A stretch of DNA of 64,000 bases from Streptomyces sp. NBC_00582. Its GTDB lineage: Bacteria; Actinomycetota; Actinomycetes; Streptomycetales; Streptomycetaceae. The stretch is from NCBI RefSeq assembly GCF_036345155.1, contig NZ_CP107772.1:9424001-9488000 (forward strand), written 5' to 3'. Position 1 is the stretch's first letter; every line of letters begins with the position of its first letter. Below the pieces are notes generated by a model. That model had not been told where the DNA came from, made no database searches, and worked only from the letters and a program-made list of their open reading frames with translations. The position numbers and the translations under genes are program-made. Of the stretch, positions 1 through 8,797 are shown piece by piece.

Positions 1-539
1 ACGAGGTGTGGTGCCGCTCGGGCGCCGTGCTGAACCCCCACTACCGGCTGATGGGCCTGTACGGCTCCGAGTACTGGACCCACACCCTCCCGCGCCGGGT
101 CGGCCCCGTGGCCGCCGCACGCCTCATGAGCGAGGCCCTCCCCGTCAGCGCGGCGGCCGCCCTGGGCCTCGGGCTCGTCGACCGCGTGGTCGAGTGCGCC
201 CCGGACGCCTTCGCCGCCGAGGTCGCCCAGCGCGCGGCCCGCCTGGCCGCCCTGCCCGCGACGGCGGACCGCGTCACCGCGAAGAAGGCGGACCTGGACC
301 GGCTGCAGACCCTGACCCCGCTCGCCGGCTTCCGGGAACGCGAGCTCGCCCGGATGCGGGAGACCTTCGACGACCCGCACGCCTCCTACCACGCCCTGCG
401 CCGCGCCTTCGTCCACAAGAAGCGGCTCACGGGCACCCCGCCGCACCTCGCCCGGGTTGCGCCGGCCGCTCCGCACCCCAGTCCCCCCGCTGTCACCGGA
501 ATGGCCCTCCCCGGTGTCTCACCCGGGCCGAACCGCTGA
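1..539 (+). CDS. hypX: HypX/HoxX hydrogenase maturation protein, C-terminal part
   Basis: This gene is cut by the left window edge; the visible reading frame runs in from base 3 and ends at TGA 537-539, giving about 178 residues. The segment NPHYRLMGLYGSEYWT followed by a proline- and arginine-containing stretch matches the C-terminal enoyl-CoA-hydratase-like domain of HypX. In known systems HypX uses an N-terminal formyl-tetrahydrofolate-like domain and this hydratase-like domain to make CO for the NiFe(CN)2(CO) active site under aerobic conditions. The N-terminal domain lies outside the window. The last 35 or so residues are proline-rich and poorly conserved. Its position 63 bp ahead of the hydrogenase small subunit supports the assignment over an ordinary enoyl-CoA hydratase. 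Confidence 0.85.
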   Translation, partial: EVWCRSGAVLNPHYRLMGLYGSEYWTHTLPRRVGPVAAARLMSEALPVSAAAALGLGLVDRVVECAPDAFAAEVAQRAARLAALPATADRVTAKKADLDRLQTLTPLAGFRERELARMRETFDDPHASYHALRRAFVHKKRLTGTPPHLARVAPAAPHPSPPAVTGMALPGVSPGPNR

Positions 540-602
540 TACGAAGAATTCTGATGGCCGAAATGCAGGCCTTCGTCCCTTACCTCCCCAGGAGGCGGTC
601 CC

Positions 603-1691
<1,089 letters not shown>

Positions 1692-1746
1692 CCCCGGCCT
1701 GACTCACCCCCCACACCCCCGCGCGACGAAGGGCACGGCAACGACC

Positions 1747-3528
1747 ATGGCAAGGACGAAGGCGGCCGGAGACGACACCGGTCTGGTGGAGATGGCCTGG
1801 GACCCGATCACCCGGATCGTGGGCAGCCTGGGCATCCACACGAAGATCGACTTCAAGCAGAAGCGGGTCGCCGAGTGCTACAGCACCTCGTCGGTCTTCC
1901 GCGGCTACAGCGTCTTCATGCGCGGCAAGGACCCCCGCGACGCCCACTTCATCACCAGCCGCATCTGCGGCATCTGCGGCGACAACCACGCCACCTGCTC
2001 GGTGTACACGCAGAACATGGCGTACGGAGTGAAGCCCCCGCACCTCGGTGAGTGGATCATCAACCTCGGCGAGTCCGCGGAGTACATGTTCGACCACAAC
2101 ATCTTCCAGGAGAACCTGGTCGGGGTCGACTACTGCGAGAAGATGGTCAAGGAGACCAACCCCGGCGTCCTCGAACTCGCCGAGCGCACCGAGGCCCCGC
2201 ACGCCGCCGAGCACGGCTACCGCACCATCGCCGACATCATGCGCTCGCTCAACCCCCTGGAGGGCGAGTTCTACCGCGAGGCCCTCCAGGTCAGCCGCTA
2301 CACCCGCGAGATGTTCTGCCTGATGGAGGGCCGCCACGTCCACCCCTCCACGCTCTACCCGGGCGGCGTCGGCACCATCGCCTCCGTGCAGCTCTTCACC
2401 GACTACCTGAGCCGCCTGATGCGGTACGTCGAGTTCATGAAGCGGGTCGTCCCGCTCCACGACGACCTGTTCGACTTCTTCTACGAGGCCCTGCCCGGCT
2501 ACGAGGAGGTCGGCCGCAGGCGCGTCCTGCTCGGCTGCTGGGGCGCGCTCAACGACCCCGAGTACTGCGACTTCACGTACGCCAACATGACCGACTGGGG
2601 CCGACGGATGTTCGTCACCCCGGGCATCGTCGTCGACGGGAAGCTGGTCACCAACGACCTCACCGCGATCAACCTCGGCATCCGCATCCTGCTCGGCAGC
2701 TCCTACTACGAGGACTGGCAGGGCCAGGAGCAGTTCGTCACCCACGACCCGCTCGGCAACCCCGTCGACCCCCGCCACCCCTGGAACCAGCACACCATCC
2801 CCGCCCCCCAGAAGCGGAACTTCGACGACAAGTACAGCTGGGTGATGTCCCCGCGCTGGTTCGACGGCAAGGACCACCTCGCCCTGGACACCGGCGGTGG
2901 CCCCATCGCCCGCCTGTGGTCCACCGCCCTGTCCGGGCTCGTCGACATCGGGTACGTCAAGGCCACCGGGCAGAGCGTGGTCATCAACCTGCCGCGCACC
3001 CTGACCAAGCCGGAGACCACCTTCGAGTGGAAGATCCCGAAGTGGTCCAACGCCCTGGAACGCAACCGCGCCCGCACCTACTTCCAGGCCTACGCCGCCG
3101 CCGTCGCCCTGCACTGCGCGGAGAAGGGACTGGAGGAGGTCCGCGCCGGACGCACCCAGACCTGGGAGAAGTTCGAGGTCCCCGACGAGAGCATCGGCTG
3201 CGGCTTCACCGAGGCCGTCCGCGGCGTCCTCTCCCACCACATGGTGATCCGCGACGGCAAGATCGCCAACTACCACCCGTACCCGCCCACCCCGTGGAAC
3301 GCCAGCGTCCGCGACTCCTACGGCACCCCCGGCCCGTACGAGGACGCCGTGCAGAACACCCCCATCTTCGAGGAGAACCCCCCGGAGAACTTCAAGGGCA
3401 TCGACATCATGCGCACCGTCCGCAGCTTCGACCCCTGTCTGCCCTGCGGCGTCCACATGTACGTCGGCGGAGGCAGGACCGTGAAGTCGATGCACGTGCC
3501 GACCGGCCTGAGCGGACTGGGCGGGTGA
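1747..3528 (+). CDS. hhyL: [NiFe]-hydrogenase large subunit, group 1h
   Basis: This 593-aa protein binds the NiFe(CN)2(CO) centre and splits H2. The L1 motif RICGICGDNH gives Cys74 and Cys77; the L2 motif DPCLPCGVH gives Cys564 and Cys567. Residues after His570 form a 23-aa C-terminal tail that the maturation protease encoded downstream would be expected to remove after nickel insertion. The L1 and L2 contexts (GICGDNHATCS, SFDPCLPCGVHM) match group 1h rather than group 1d or group 2 enzymes. It lies 55 bp after the small subunit, with a weak GAAGGG ribosome site at 1728-1733, so both subunits are probably on one transcript. The stop codon overlaps the GTG start of the next gene. Confidence 0.96.
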   Translation: MARTKAAGDDTGLVEMAWDPITRIVGSLGIHTKIDFKQKRVAECYSTSSVFRGYSVFMRGKDPRDAHFITSRICGICGDNHATCSVYTQNMAYGVKPPHLGEWIINLGESAEYMFDHNIFQENLVGVDYCEKMVKETNPGVLELAERTEAPHAAEHGYRTIADIMRSLNPLEGEFYREALQVSRYTREMFCLMEGRHVHPSTLYPGGVGTIASVQLFTDYLSRLMRYVEFMKRVVPLHDDLFDFFYEALPGYEEVGRRRVLLGCWGALNDPEYCDFTYANMTDWGRRMFVTPGIVVDGKLVTNDLTAINLGIRILLGSSYYEDWQGQEQFVTHDPLGNPVDPRHPWNQHTIPAPQKRNFDDKYSWVMSPRWFDGKDHLALDTGGGPIARLWSTALSGLVDIGYVKATGQSVVINLPRTLTKPETTFEWKIPKWSNALERNRARTYFQAYAAAVALHCAEKGLEEVRAGRTQTWEKFEVPDESIGCGFTEAVRGVLSHHMVIRDGKIANYHPYPPTPWNASVRDSYGTPGPYEDAVQNTPIFEENPPENFKGIDIMRTVRSFDPCLPCGVHMYVGGGRTVKSMHVPTGLSGLGG

Positions 3529-4052
3529 GCGCGCCGGTGACGCCCCGCCCCACGACCGCCGAGCAGACCGGGCGCCGGGTCGAGGAGGTCCTGGACCGGC
3601 TGGCCGCGAGCGGTGAAGGCGCCGCCGCGGCCGAGGAACTCGTCCGCTCCCTCATGGACCTCTACGGCTCCGCCCTCGCCCGCATCGTCGAACTCCTCGC
3701 CCCCGCGCCCGGCGAGCCCCTCGCCGGCCTGCTCGACGACGACCTCGTCGCGAGCCTCCTCGTCCTGCACGACCTGCACCCCGAGGACCGCGACACCCGG
3801 ATCGCCCGGGCCCTCGACGGCGTCCGCGACCACCGGCTGGAGGTCGTGGGCTTCGACGAGCACAGCGGCACGCTCAGACTGCGCGCCAGGGCAGGCGGCG
3901 GCTGCGGCTGCGGCTCCGGCACGGACGCCGCGCGGGCCGCCGAGACGGCGCTCGCCGGCCTCGCCCCCGAGGTCAGGGCCGTGGACGTGGAGACCGCCCC
4001 GGCCGGCCCCACGCTCCTGCAGATCGGCACGGCGCCGACGGGGGTCCGATGA
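3525..4052 (+). CDS. NifU-like iron-sulfur protein of the hydrogenase operon
   Basis: The 175-aa protein begins with GTG overlapping the large-subunit stop (GTGA). The first half is helical and leucine-rich; the second half resembles a NifU C-terminal domain, but the usual CxxC is replaced by a glycine-cysteine run GGGCGCGSG near residue 127. NifU domains hold transient Fe-S clusters for delivery to apoproteins, so a role in supplying clusters to the hydrogenase small subunit is likely. That role is inferred from position, since similar genes accompany group 1h subunits in other actinobacteria. An upstream extension of the frame into the large-subunit gene exists but has no coding logic of its own, so GTG 3525 was chosen. 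Confidence 0.8.
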   Translation: MSAPVTPRPTTAEQTGRRVEEVLDRLAASGEGAAAAEELVRSLMDLYGSALARIVELLAPAPGEPLAGLLDDDLVASLLVLHDLHPEDRDTRIARALDGVRDHRLEVVGFDEHSGTLRLRARAGGGCGCGSGTDAARAAETALAGLAPEVRAVDVETAPAGPTLLQIGTAPTGVR

Positions 4053-4681
4053 GCACGACCGCCCCCGGCCTGCGGAGGTTCCTCACCGAGCGCCCGCCGC
4101 AGCCCGAGCGGTGCGAACTGTGCGCGGCGGTGGTCCCCGAGGACCACCGCCACCTCGTCGACACGGAGCAGCGCGCCCTCGTCTGCGCCTGCCCCGCCTG
4201 CGCGGTCCTGATGGAACAGCCGGGCGCCACCGCGGGCCGCTTCCGCGCGGTCCCCGCCCGCTACCTCAGCGACCCCGGCCACCGCCTCGACGAGCGGGCC
4301 TGGGAGGCGCTGCAGATCCCGGTCGGCGTCGCCTTCTTCTTCCGCAACGCCGCCCTCGACCGGCTGGTCGCCCTCTACCCGAGCCCCGCCGGAGCCACCG
4401 AGAGCGAACTCGACCCGGACACCTGGACCGCGGTCCTCGGCGACAGCCGGCTCGCCGGCCTCCTCGCACCCGACGTCGAGGCGCTGCTGCTGCGCCGCAC
4501 CGACGACCGCGTCGACTGCCACCTCGTACCGATCGACGTCTGCTACGAACTCGTCGGCCGTATGCGGCTGTTGTGGCAGGGCTTCGACGGCGGCCGGGAG
4601 GCGCGCGCCGCGCTCGACGCGTTCTTCACGGACGTGGCGCGCCGCGCCCGCCCGGTGGACGCGGCAGGGGGCCGCTCATGA
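4049..4681 (+). CDS. DUF5947 family protein of the hydrogenase operon
   Basis: The 210-aa protein has two cysteine pairs near its N-terminus, CELC (residues 22-25) and CACPAC (47-52), which suggests a zinc or iron-sulfur knuckle. The rest is mixed alpha/beta with a conserved-looking block VGVAFFFRN near residue 92. I recognise it as the DUF5947 type found beside group 1h hydrogenase subunits. Its biochemical role is unknown; electron transfer or assembly are both possible. The start overlaps the previous stop as ATGA, and its own stop overlaps the next start, so it is tightly coupled to the operon. Confidence 0.75.
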   Translation: MSTTAPGLRRFLTERPPQPERCELCAAVVPEDHRHLVDTEQRALVCACPACAVLMEQPGATAGRFRAVPARYLSDPGHRLDERAWEALQIPVGVAFFFRNAALDRLVALYPSPAGATESELDPDTWTAVLGDSRLAGLLAPDVEALLLRRTDDRVDCHLVPIDVCYELVGRMRLLWQGFDGGREARAALDAFFTDVARRARPVDAAGGRS

Positions 4682-5382
4682 CCGAGTTCTCCTTCTCCTG
4701 CACGGGCGTGCGCGCCGACCGGTTCGCCGCCGGGCCGACACTCGTCTTCCGGCTGCGCGTCACCGCGTCCGACGACACCCCCGTGCACGCCCTCGCGCTG
4801 CGCTGCCAGCTGCGGATCGAACCCGCCCGGCGCGGTTACGTCTCCGAGGAGGCCGACGGGCTCAAGGACCTCTTCGGTGAACGCTCCCGCTGGGGCAGCA
4901 CGCTCCACCCGGTGCAGTTCGCGCAGGTCCCGATGATGGTCTCCGGGTTCACCGGGGAGACCGAGGCCGACCTCGTCGTCCCCTGCACCTACGACCTGGA
5001 CATCGCCGCCACCCGCTATCTCGACGCCCTCACCGACGGCGAGGTCCCGCTGCTGATGCTGTTCTCCGGTACGGCCTTCACCGGCGCCGGCGGCTTCCAC
5101 GTCGAGCCGGTCCCCTGGGACCGCGAGGCGGCGTTCGGGATGCCGGTCGCCGTCTGGCGGGAGATGGTCGAACAGCACTTCCCCGGCTGCGGCTGGATCC
5201 GGCTGCCCCGGGACACCATGGACGCCCTCCTCGCCCACCGCTCCCGGCACGCCCTGCCGTCCTGGGAGGCGACCGTCGAGGCCCTGCTCGACCGCGCGGC
5301 CGACGGCGGCGCCGACGAACGGCCGGAGAGCCGCGACCCGTTGCGCGCGCTCACCGCCCTGACCGTGAGGACCGACTCGTGA
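4678..5382 (+). CDS. DUF6084 family protein of the hydrogenase operon
   Basis: The 234-aa protein starts at ATG 4678, overlapping the previous stop by 4 nt. It reads as a beta-rich soluble protein (alternating hydrophobic strands in residues 20-140, for example TLVFRLRVTASD and ALRCQLRIE) with a helical C-terminal third. There is no signal peptide or membrane segment. I place it in the DUF6084 type known next to actinobacterial group 1h hydrogenases. No catalytic motif is visible and the function is unknown. Position between the structural genes and the maturation protease suggests assembly or an accessory electron-transfer subunit. Confidence 0.72.
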   Translation: MTEFSFSCTGVRADRFAAGPTLVFRLRVTASDDTPVHALALRCQLRIEPARRGYVSEEADGLKDLFGERSRWGSTLHPVQFAQVPMMVSGFTGETEADLVVPCTYDLDIAATRYLDALTDGEVPLLMLFSGTAFTGAGGFHVEPVPWDREAAFGMPVAVWREMVEQHFPGCGWIRLPRDTMDALLAHRSRHALPSWEATVEALLDRAADGGADERPESRDPLRALTALTVRTDS

Positions 5383-6818
5383 CCGTGACCGCGTTCGCCC
5401 CCGAGACCGAGGAGCGGTTCGCCCTCGCCCGGCAGGTGGCCGACGCCGTCCTCTTCGAGGGCTATGTGCTCTACCCGTACCGCGCCTCGGCCGCCAAGAA
5501 CCGGCTGCGCTGGCAGTTCGGGGTGCTCGTGCCGCCCGCCTGGGGCGCCGGGTGCGAGGAGCACGACTTCCAGCACACCGAATGCCTGATGGAACCGAGG
5601 CGGGGTGCGACGCTCTCCGTGGAGGTGCGCTTCCTGCACGCCCGCCGGCGCACCGTGCAGCGCACGCGCCCGGACGGCGGCCACGACACCGTCCCCGAAC
5701 TCCGCCTCGACGACCGGGTCCTGGTGCCCTGGGACGAGGGCGGCGAGGAACGCGTCGAACTGGTCGTCCCCGTCGAGGAGTTGCTCGGCGACGGCGTCAC
5801 ACACCCCTTCCGGGTCCCGGCCCGCGAGGACACCGAACCGGTCAGGGACGCCTCGGGCACCACCGTCGGCCGGCTGCTCCGGCGGAGCGAGGAGATCCAC
5901 GGAACCGTCCGGCTGTCCGCCACCCCGCTCGACGGCCCCTACCGGACCCTGCGGCTGACCGCCGTCGTCGAGAACACCAGCCCCTGGACGCCCCCCGCGG
6001 ACCGGGCCGCCGACCGGGACGCGGCACTGCCGCACTCCCTGGTGGCCACCCATCTGCTCATGGCCCTCAGCGCCGGATCGTTCCTGTCGATGACGGATCC
6101 CCCCGAATGGGCCAGGGGCGCGGTCGCCGCCTGCCGCAATCTCCACACCTGGCCCGTCCTCGCCGGCGAACCCGGCCGCACGGACCTCGTGCTGTCCTCC
6201 CCGATCATCCTGGAGGATTACCCGGCCATCGCACCGGAGAGCCCCGGCGCGCTCTACGACGCCACCGAGATCGACGAGATCCTCGCCCTGCGCACCGCCG
6301 CCCTCACCGACGAGGAGAAGCGCGAGGCCCGGGGCACCGACGCGCGGGCCGCCGCCGTGATCGACCTGGCGGACTCGATGCCGGCGGAGGTGCTGGAGCG
6401 TCTGCACGGCGCGGTGCGCGGCCTGCGCGAGGTCACCGGGGAGACCGGAGCGCCGAACGCGCCCGGCTTCTCCGGCTTCCCCGACGAGCACGGGGTGCCG
6501 CGCCCCGACACCCCCTGGTGGGACCCGGCGAGCGACGCGGGCTTCGACCCGGACCGGGACACGGTCGTCGTCGGCGGCAGGCCCGTCGGCAAGGGCAGCC
6601 GCGTCGAACTGCGGCCCGGTCTGCGGCACACCGACGCCCAGGACCTGTTCCTCCAGGGCCGCGCCGCGACCGTCGAGGCCGTGCTGCACGACGTCGACGG
6701 CGTCGTGCACCTCGCGGTCACCGTCGACGGCGACCCCGGCGCCGACATCCGCCGCGCACAGGGCCGCTACCTCTACTTCCAGCCGGACGAGGTCGTACCG
6801 CTGGAGGCCCGACCATGA
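5379..6818 (+). CDS. Conserved hydrogenase-operon protein of unknown function, 479 aa
   Basis: I do not recognise a named domain. The GTG start overlaps the previous stop (GTGA). The sequence is soluble and acidic, with beta-rich stretches in residues 25-210, a central helical segment (residues about 220-390), and a C-terminal 80-residue beta-barrel-like part beginning near VVVGGRPVGKGSRVELRPG that ends GRYLYFQPDEVVPL. There are no clusters of cysteine or histidine typical of metal delivery. The gene fills the gap between DUF6084 and the maturation protease and overlaps both, so it almost certainly belongs to the hydrogenase system. Possible roles are a scaffold for the large oligomeric hydrogenase or a maturation chaperone; both are guesses. 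Confidence 0.7.
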   Translation: MTVTAFAPETEERFALARQVADAVLFEGYVLYPYRASAAKNRLRWQFGVLVPPAWGAGCEEHDFQHTECLMEPRRGATLSVEVRFLHARRRTVQRTRPDGGHDTVPELRLDDRVLVPWDEGGEERVELVVPVEELLGDGVTHPFRVPAREDTEPVRDASGTTVGRLLRRSEEIHGTVRLSATPLDGPYRTLRLTAVVENTSPWTPPADRAADRDAALPHSLVATHLLMALSAGSFLSMTDPPEWARGAVAACRNLHTWPVLAGEPGRTDLVLSSPIILEDYPAIAPESPGALYDATEIDEILALRTAALTDEEKREARGTDARAAAVIDLADSMPAEVLERLHGAVRGLREVTGETGAPNAPGFSGFPDEHGVPRPDTPWWDPASDAGFDPDRDTVVVGGRPVGKGSRVELRPGLRHTDAQDLFLQGRAATVEAVLHDVDGVVHLAVTVDGDPGADIRRAQGRYLYFQPDEVVPLEARP

Positions 6819-7342
6819 CCCGCACGCTCGTGGCCGGCATCGGCAACATCTTCCTCGGCGACGACGGCTTCGGCGTCGAGACTGCTCGCCGGCTGGCCGG
6901 GCGCCGGCTGCCGGAGCACGTCGAGGTCGCCGACATCGGCGTGCGCGGGGTGCACCTCGCCTACCAGCTCCTCGACGGCTACGGCACCCTCGTCCTCCTC
7001 GACGCCACGGCACGCGGCGAGGCCCCCGGGACGCTGTACGTGATCGAGTACGAGGGCCCGGGCGCCGAGCCCGGCGCGGTCCCCGCGATCGACGGCCACC
7101 GGATGACCCCGGACACCGTCCTGGCCCTGCTGGACACCCTCTGTGCCGGCACCGGCGCACGACCACCCCGGCGCACCCTGATCGTCGGCTGCGAACCGGC
7201 CTCGGTGGACGAGGGCATCGGACTCAGCCCGCCGGTGTCCGACGCCGTACCCCGGGCCGTACGGCTGATCGAAGAGCTGCTGCGGGACGGCGAGCCGTCC
7301 ACGGCACAGGCCGGGGCCGCCGAGGCTCCGCGCGCGAGATGA
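6815..7342 (+). CDS. Hydrogenase maturation endopeptidase (HupD/HycI type)
   Basis: The 175-aa protein cleaves the C-terminal tail of the hydrogenase large subunit after nickel is inserted. The N-terminal motif GIGNIFLGDDGFG contains the metal-sensing acid (Asp16); a second acid lies in VLLDATARG and a histidine in IDGHRMTPD, matching the three nickel ligands of the HybD/HycI peptidase family. Length is normal for the family. It starts at ATG 6815 within an ATGA overlap. The target is presumably the large subunit encoded at 1747-3528, whose cleavable tail follows CGVH. A short alanine-rich C-terminus (about 15 residues) is probably disordered. Confidence 0.93.
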   Translation: MTRTLVAGIGNIFLGDDGFGVETARRLAGRRLPEHVEVADIGVRGVHLAYQLLDGYGTLVLLDATARGEAPGTLYVIEYEGPGAEPGAVPAIDGHRMTPDTVLALLDTLCAGTGARPPRRTLIVGCEPASVDEGIGLSPPVSDAVPRAVRLIEELLRDGEPSTAQAGAAEAPRAR

Positions 7343-7352
7343 GGAGAGACGG

Positions 7353-7466
7353 ATGAAGAAGATCGTCATCGGTGGGGCGGCCGTCGCCGCCATGGCCGCC
7401 ACCGCCGCCGTAGCGGCCGAGCTGTTTCCCGACCTCCGGCGCTATCTGCGGATCCGCCGCATGTGA
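7353..7466 (+). CDS. 37-aa DUF6893-type small protein
   Basis: A short gene of 38 codons begins at ATG 7353, six bases after a GAGGAG ribosome site (7341-7346). The product has two lysines at the N-terminus, an alanine-rich hydrophobic segment (residues about 4-22), and a basic tail ending RYLRIRRM. This matches the small actinobacterial proteins grouped as DUF6893 as I recall them, which have an IRRYLRIR-type ending. The hydrophobic segment could be a single membrane helix. It lies 10 bp after the maturation-protease stop, so it is probably co-transcribed. Function is unknown. Confidence 0.75.
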   Translation: MKKIVIGGAAVAAMAATAAVAAELFPDLRRYLRIRRM

Positions 7467-7620
7467 CCCGGGCCGGACGCGCCCCGCGCGGCCGGGCGGT
7501 TGCGTCGAACGGGCGTAGCCGCCGACCCCTGACGGCGCGCCGGGCCGTGCCACCCGGGTGCCCCCGCCTCTAATGAAGCCCGGCGGGGGGCACGCCCACG
7601 CCCGGGGAGGTCCGAGACCG

Positions 7621-8013
7621 ATGCACGAGATGTCCGTCGCGCTGGCCGTCGTCGACCAGGTGACCGAGGCCGCCGAGCGCGCCGGGGACGTCACGACGGT
7701 CCGCTCGGTCCGGCTCCAGGTCGGCGAACTGGCCGGGATCGTCCCCGACGCGCTCGCCTTCTGCTTCGAACTGGCCTGCGCCGGGACCCTGCTGGAGGGC
7801 GCCGAACTCGTCACCGAGGCCGTACCGGGCCGGGCCCGCTGCACGACCTGCGCCCACACCTGGGCCGTCGGCATGCCGCCCCGGCTCACCTGCCCCGGCT
7901 GCGGCGGCACCCGTACCGACCTGTGCGCCGGGCGGGAACTGCAGATCGCCTCCGTCCAGTGGGAGGACGGCGCCCCCGCGCCCGCCGGCGCACCGATCCC
8001 CGAGGAGTGCTGA
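7621..8013 (+). CDS. hypA: HypA, hydrogenase nickel-delivery metallochaperone
   Basis: The 130-aa protein begins MHEMSVAL: His2 next to Glu3 is the conserved nickel site of HypA. The zinc site is formed by two CxxC pairs, CTTC and CPGC, about a dozen residues apart. HypA works with the GTPase HypB to load nickel into the hydrogenase large subunit. A GGGGAGG sequence about a dozen bases upstream may serve as ribosome site. A 154-bp gap separates it from the small DUF6893 gene, the largest gap in the locus, so an internal promoter for the hyp genes is possible, although none is clear by eye. Confidence 0.95.
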   Translation: MHEMSVALAVVDQVTEAAERAGDVTTVRSVRLQVGELAGIVPDALAFCFELACAGTLLEGAELVTEAVPGRARCTTCAHTWAVGMPPRLTCPGCGGTRTDLCAGRELQIASVQWEDGAPAPAGAPIPEEC

Positions 8014-8017
8014 AACC

Positions 8018-8797
8018 ATGTGCCGTGTCGTCGACCTGCGGCAGGCCGTGCTCGCGAAGAACGACGCGAGCGCCCACACCCTGCGCGACCGTCTCACCGC
8101 CGGTGGCACCACCGTCGTCAACCTGCTCTCCAGCCCCGGCAGCGGCAAGACCGCGCTGCTGGAGCAGGAACTGCTGCGGGCCCGTGAGCGGTCCGTGTCC
8201 GTCGCCGCGCTGACCGCCGACCTCGCCACCGAGAACGACGCGGCCCGCCTGGCCCGCTCGGGCGTCCCGGTCAAGCAGGTGCTCACCGACGGACTGTGCC
8301 ATCTGGAGGCGGGGATGCTCGCCGGGCACCTGGACGGCTGGCTGCCCGACGACACCCGGCTGCTGTTCGTGGAGAACGTCGGCAACCTCGTCTGCCCGGC
8401 CTCCTACGACCTGGGGGAGACCCTGCGCGTCGTCCTCGCCTCCGTGACCGAGGGCGAGGACAAGCCGCTGAAGTACCCCACCGCCTTCGGCCTCGCCCAG
8501 CTCGTCGTGGTCACCAAGACCGACCTCGCCGAGGCCGTCGAGTTCGACGAGCTCACGTTCCGCGCGAACGTGGAGCGGGTGAACCCGGGCGTCGAGGTGA
8601 TCCTGACCTCGGCCCGCCGGGGCAAGGGCGTCGGCGCGCTGCTCGACAGGGCGCTGGCGGCCGCGGAGGGGGCGCCGGTCCACACGCCGGTCATGGCCCG
8701 CACGCCGCACTCCCACTCCCACGCGCACACCGACTCCCACTCCCACCCGTCCACGCACTCGGACCCGGCCGACGCCCTGGCCCGCACCCACCCGTGA
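8018..8797 (+). CDS. hypB: HypB, nickel-loading GTPase
   Basis: The 259-aa protein has a Walker A loop (PGSGKT, residues 40-45), a GLCHLEAGM metal-binding Cys-x-His at the G-domain nickel site, NVGNLVCPASYDLGE, and a VTKTDLAE guanine-specificity motif. GTP hydrolysis drives nickel transfer from HypA into the hydrogenase. Unusually, the histidine-rich stretch is at the C-terminus (seven histidines within residues 231-247) rather than in the N-terminal region where many HypB proteins store nickel; the N-terminus here starts MCRVVDL. It begins 4 bp after hypA and its stop overlaps the hypF start, so it is translationally coupled. Confidence 0.95.
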   Translation: MCRVVDLRQAVLAKNDASAHTLRDRLTAGGTTVVNLLSSPGSGKTALLEQELLRARERSVSVAALTADLATENDAARLARSGVPVKQVLTDGLCHLEAGMLAGHLDGWLPDDTRLLFVENVGNLVCPASYDLGETLRVVLASVTEGEDKPLKYPTAFGLAQLVVVTKTDLAEAVEFDELTFRANVERVNPGVEVILTSARRGKGVGALLDRALAAAEGAPVHTPVMARTPHSHSHAHTDSHSHPSTHSDPADALARTHP

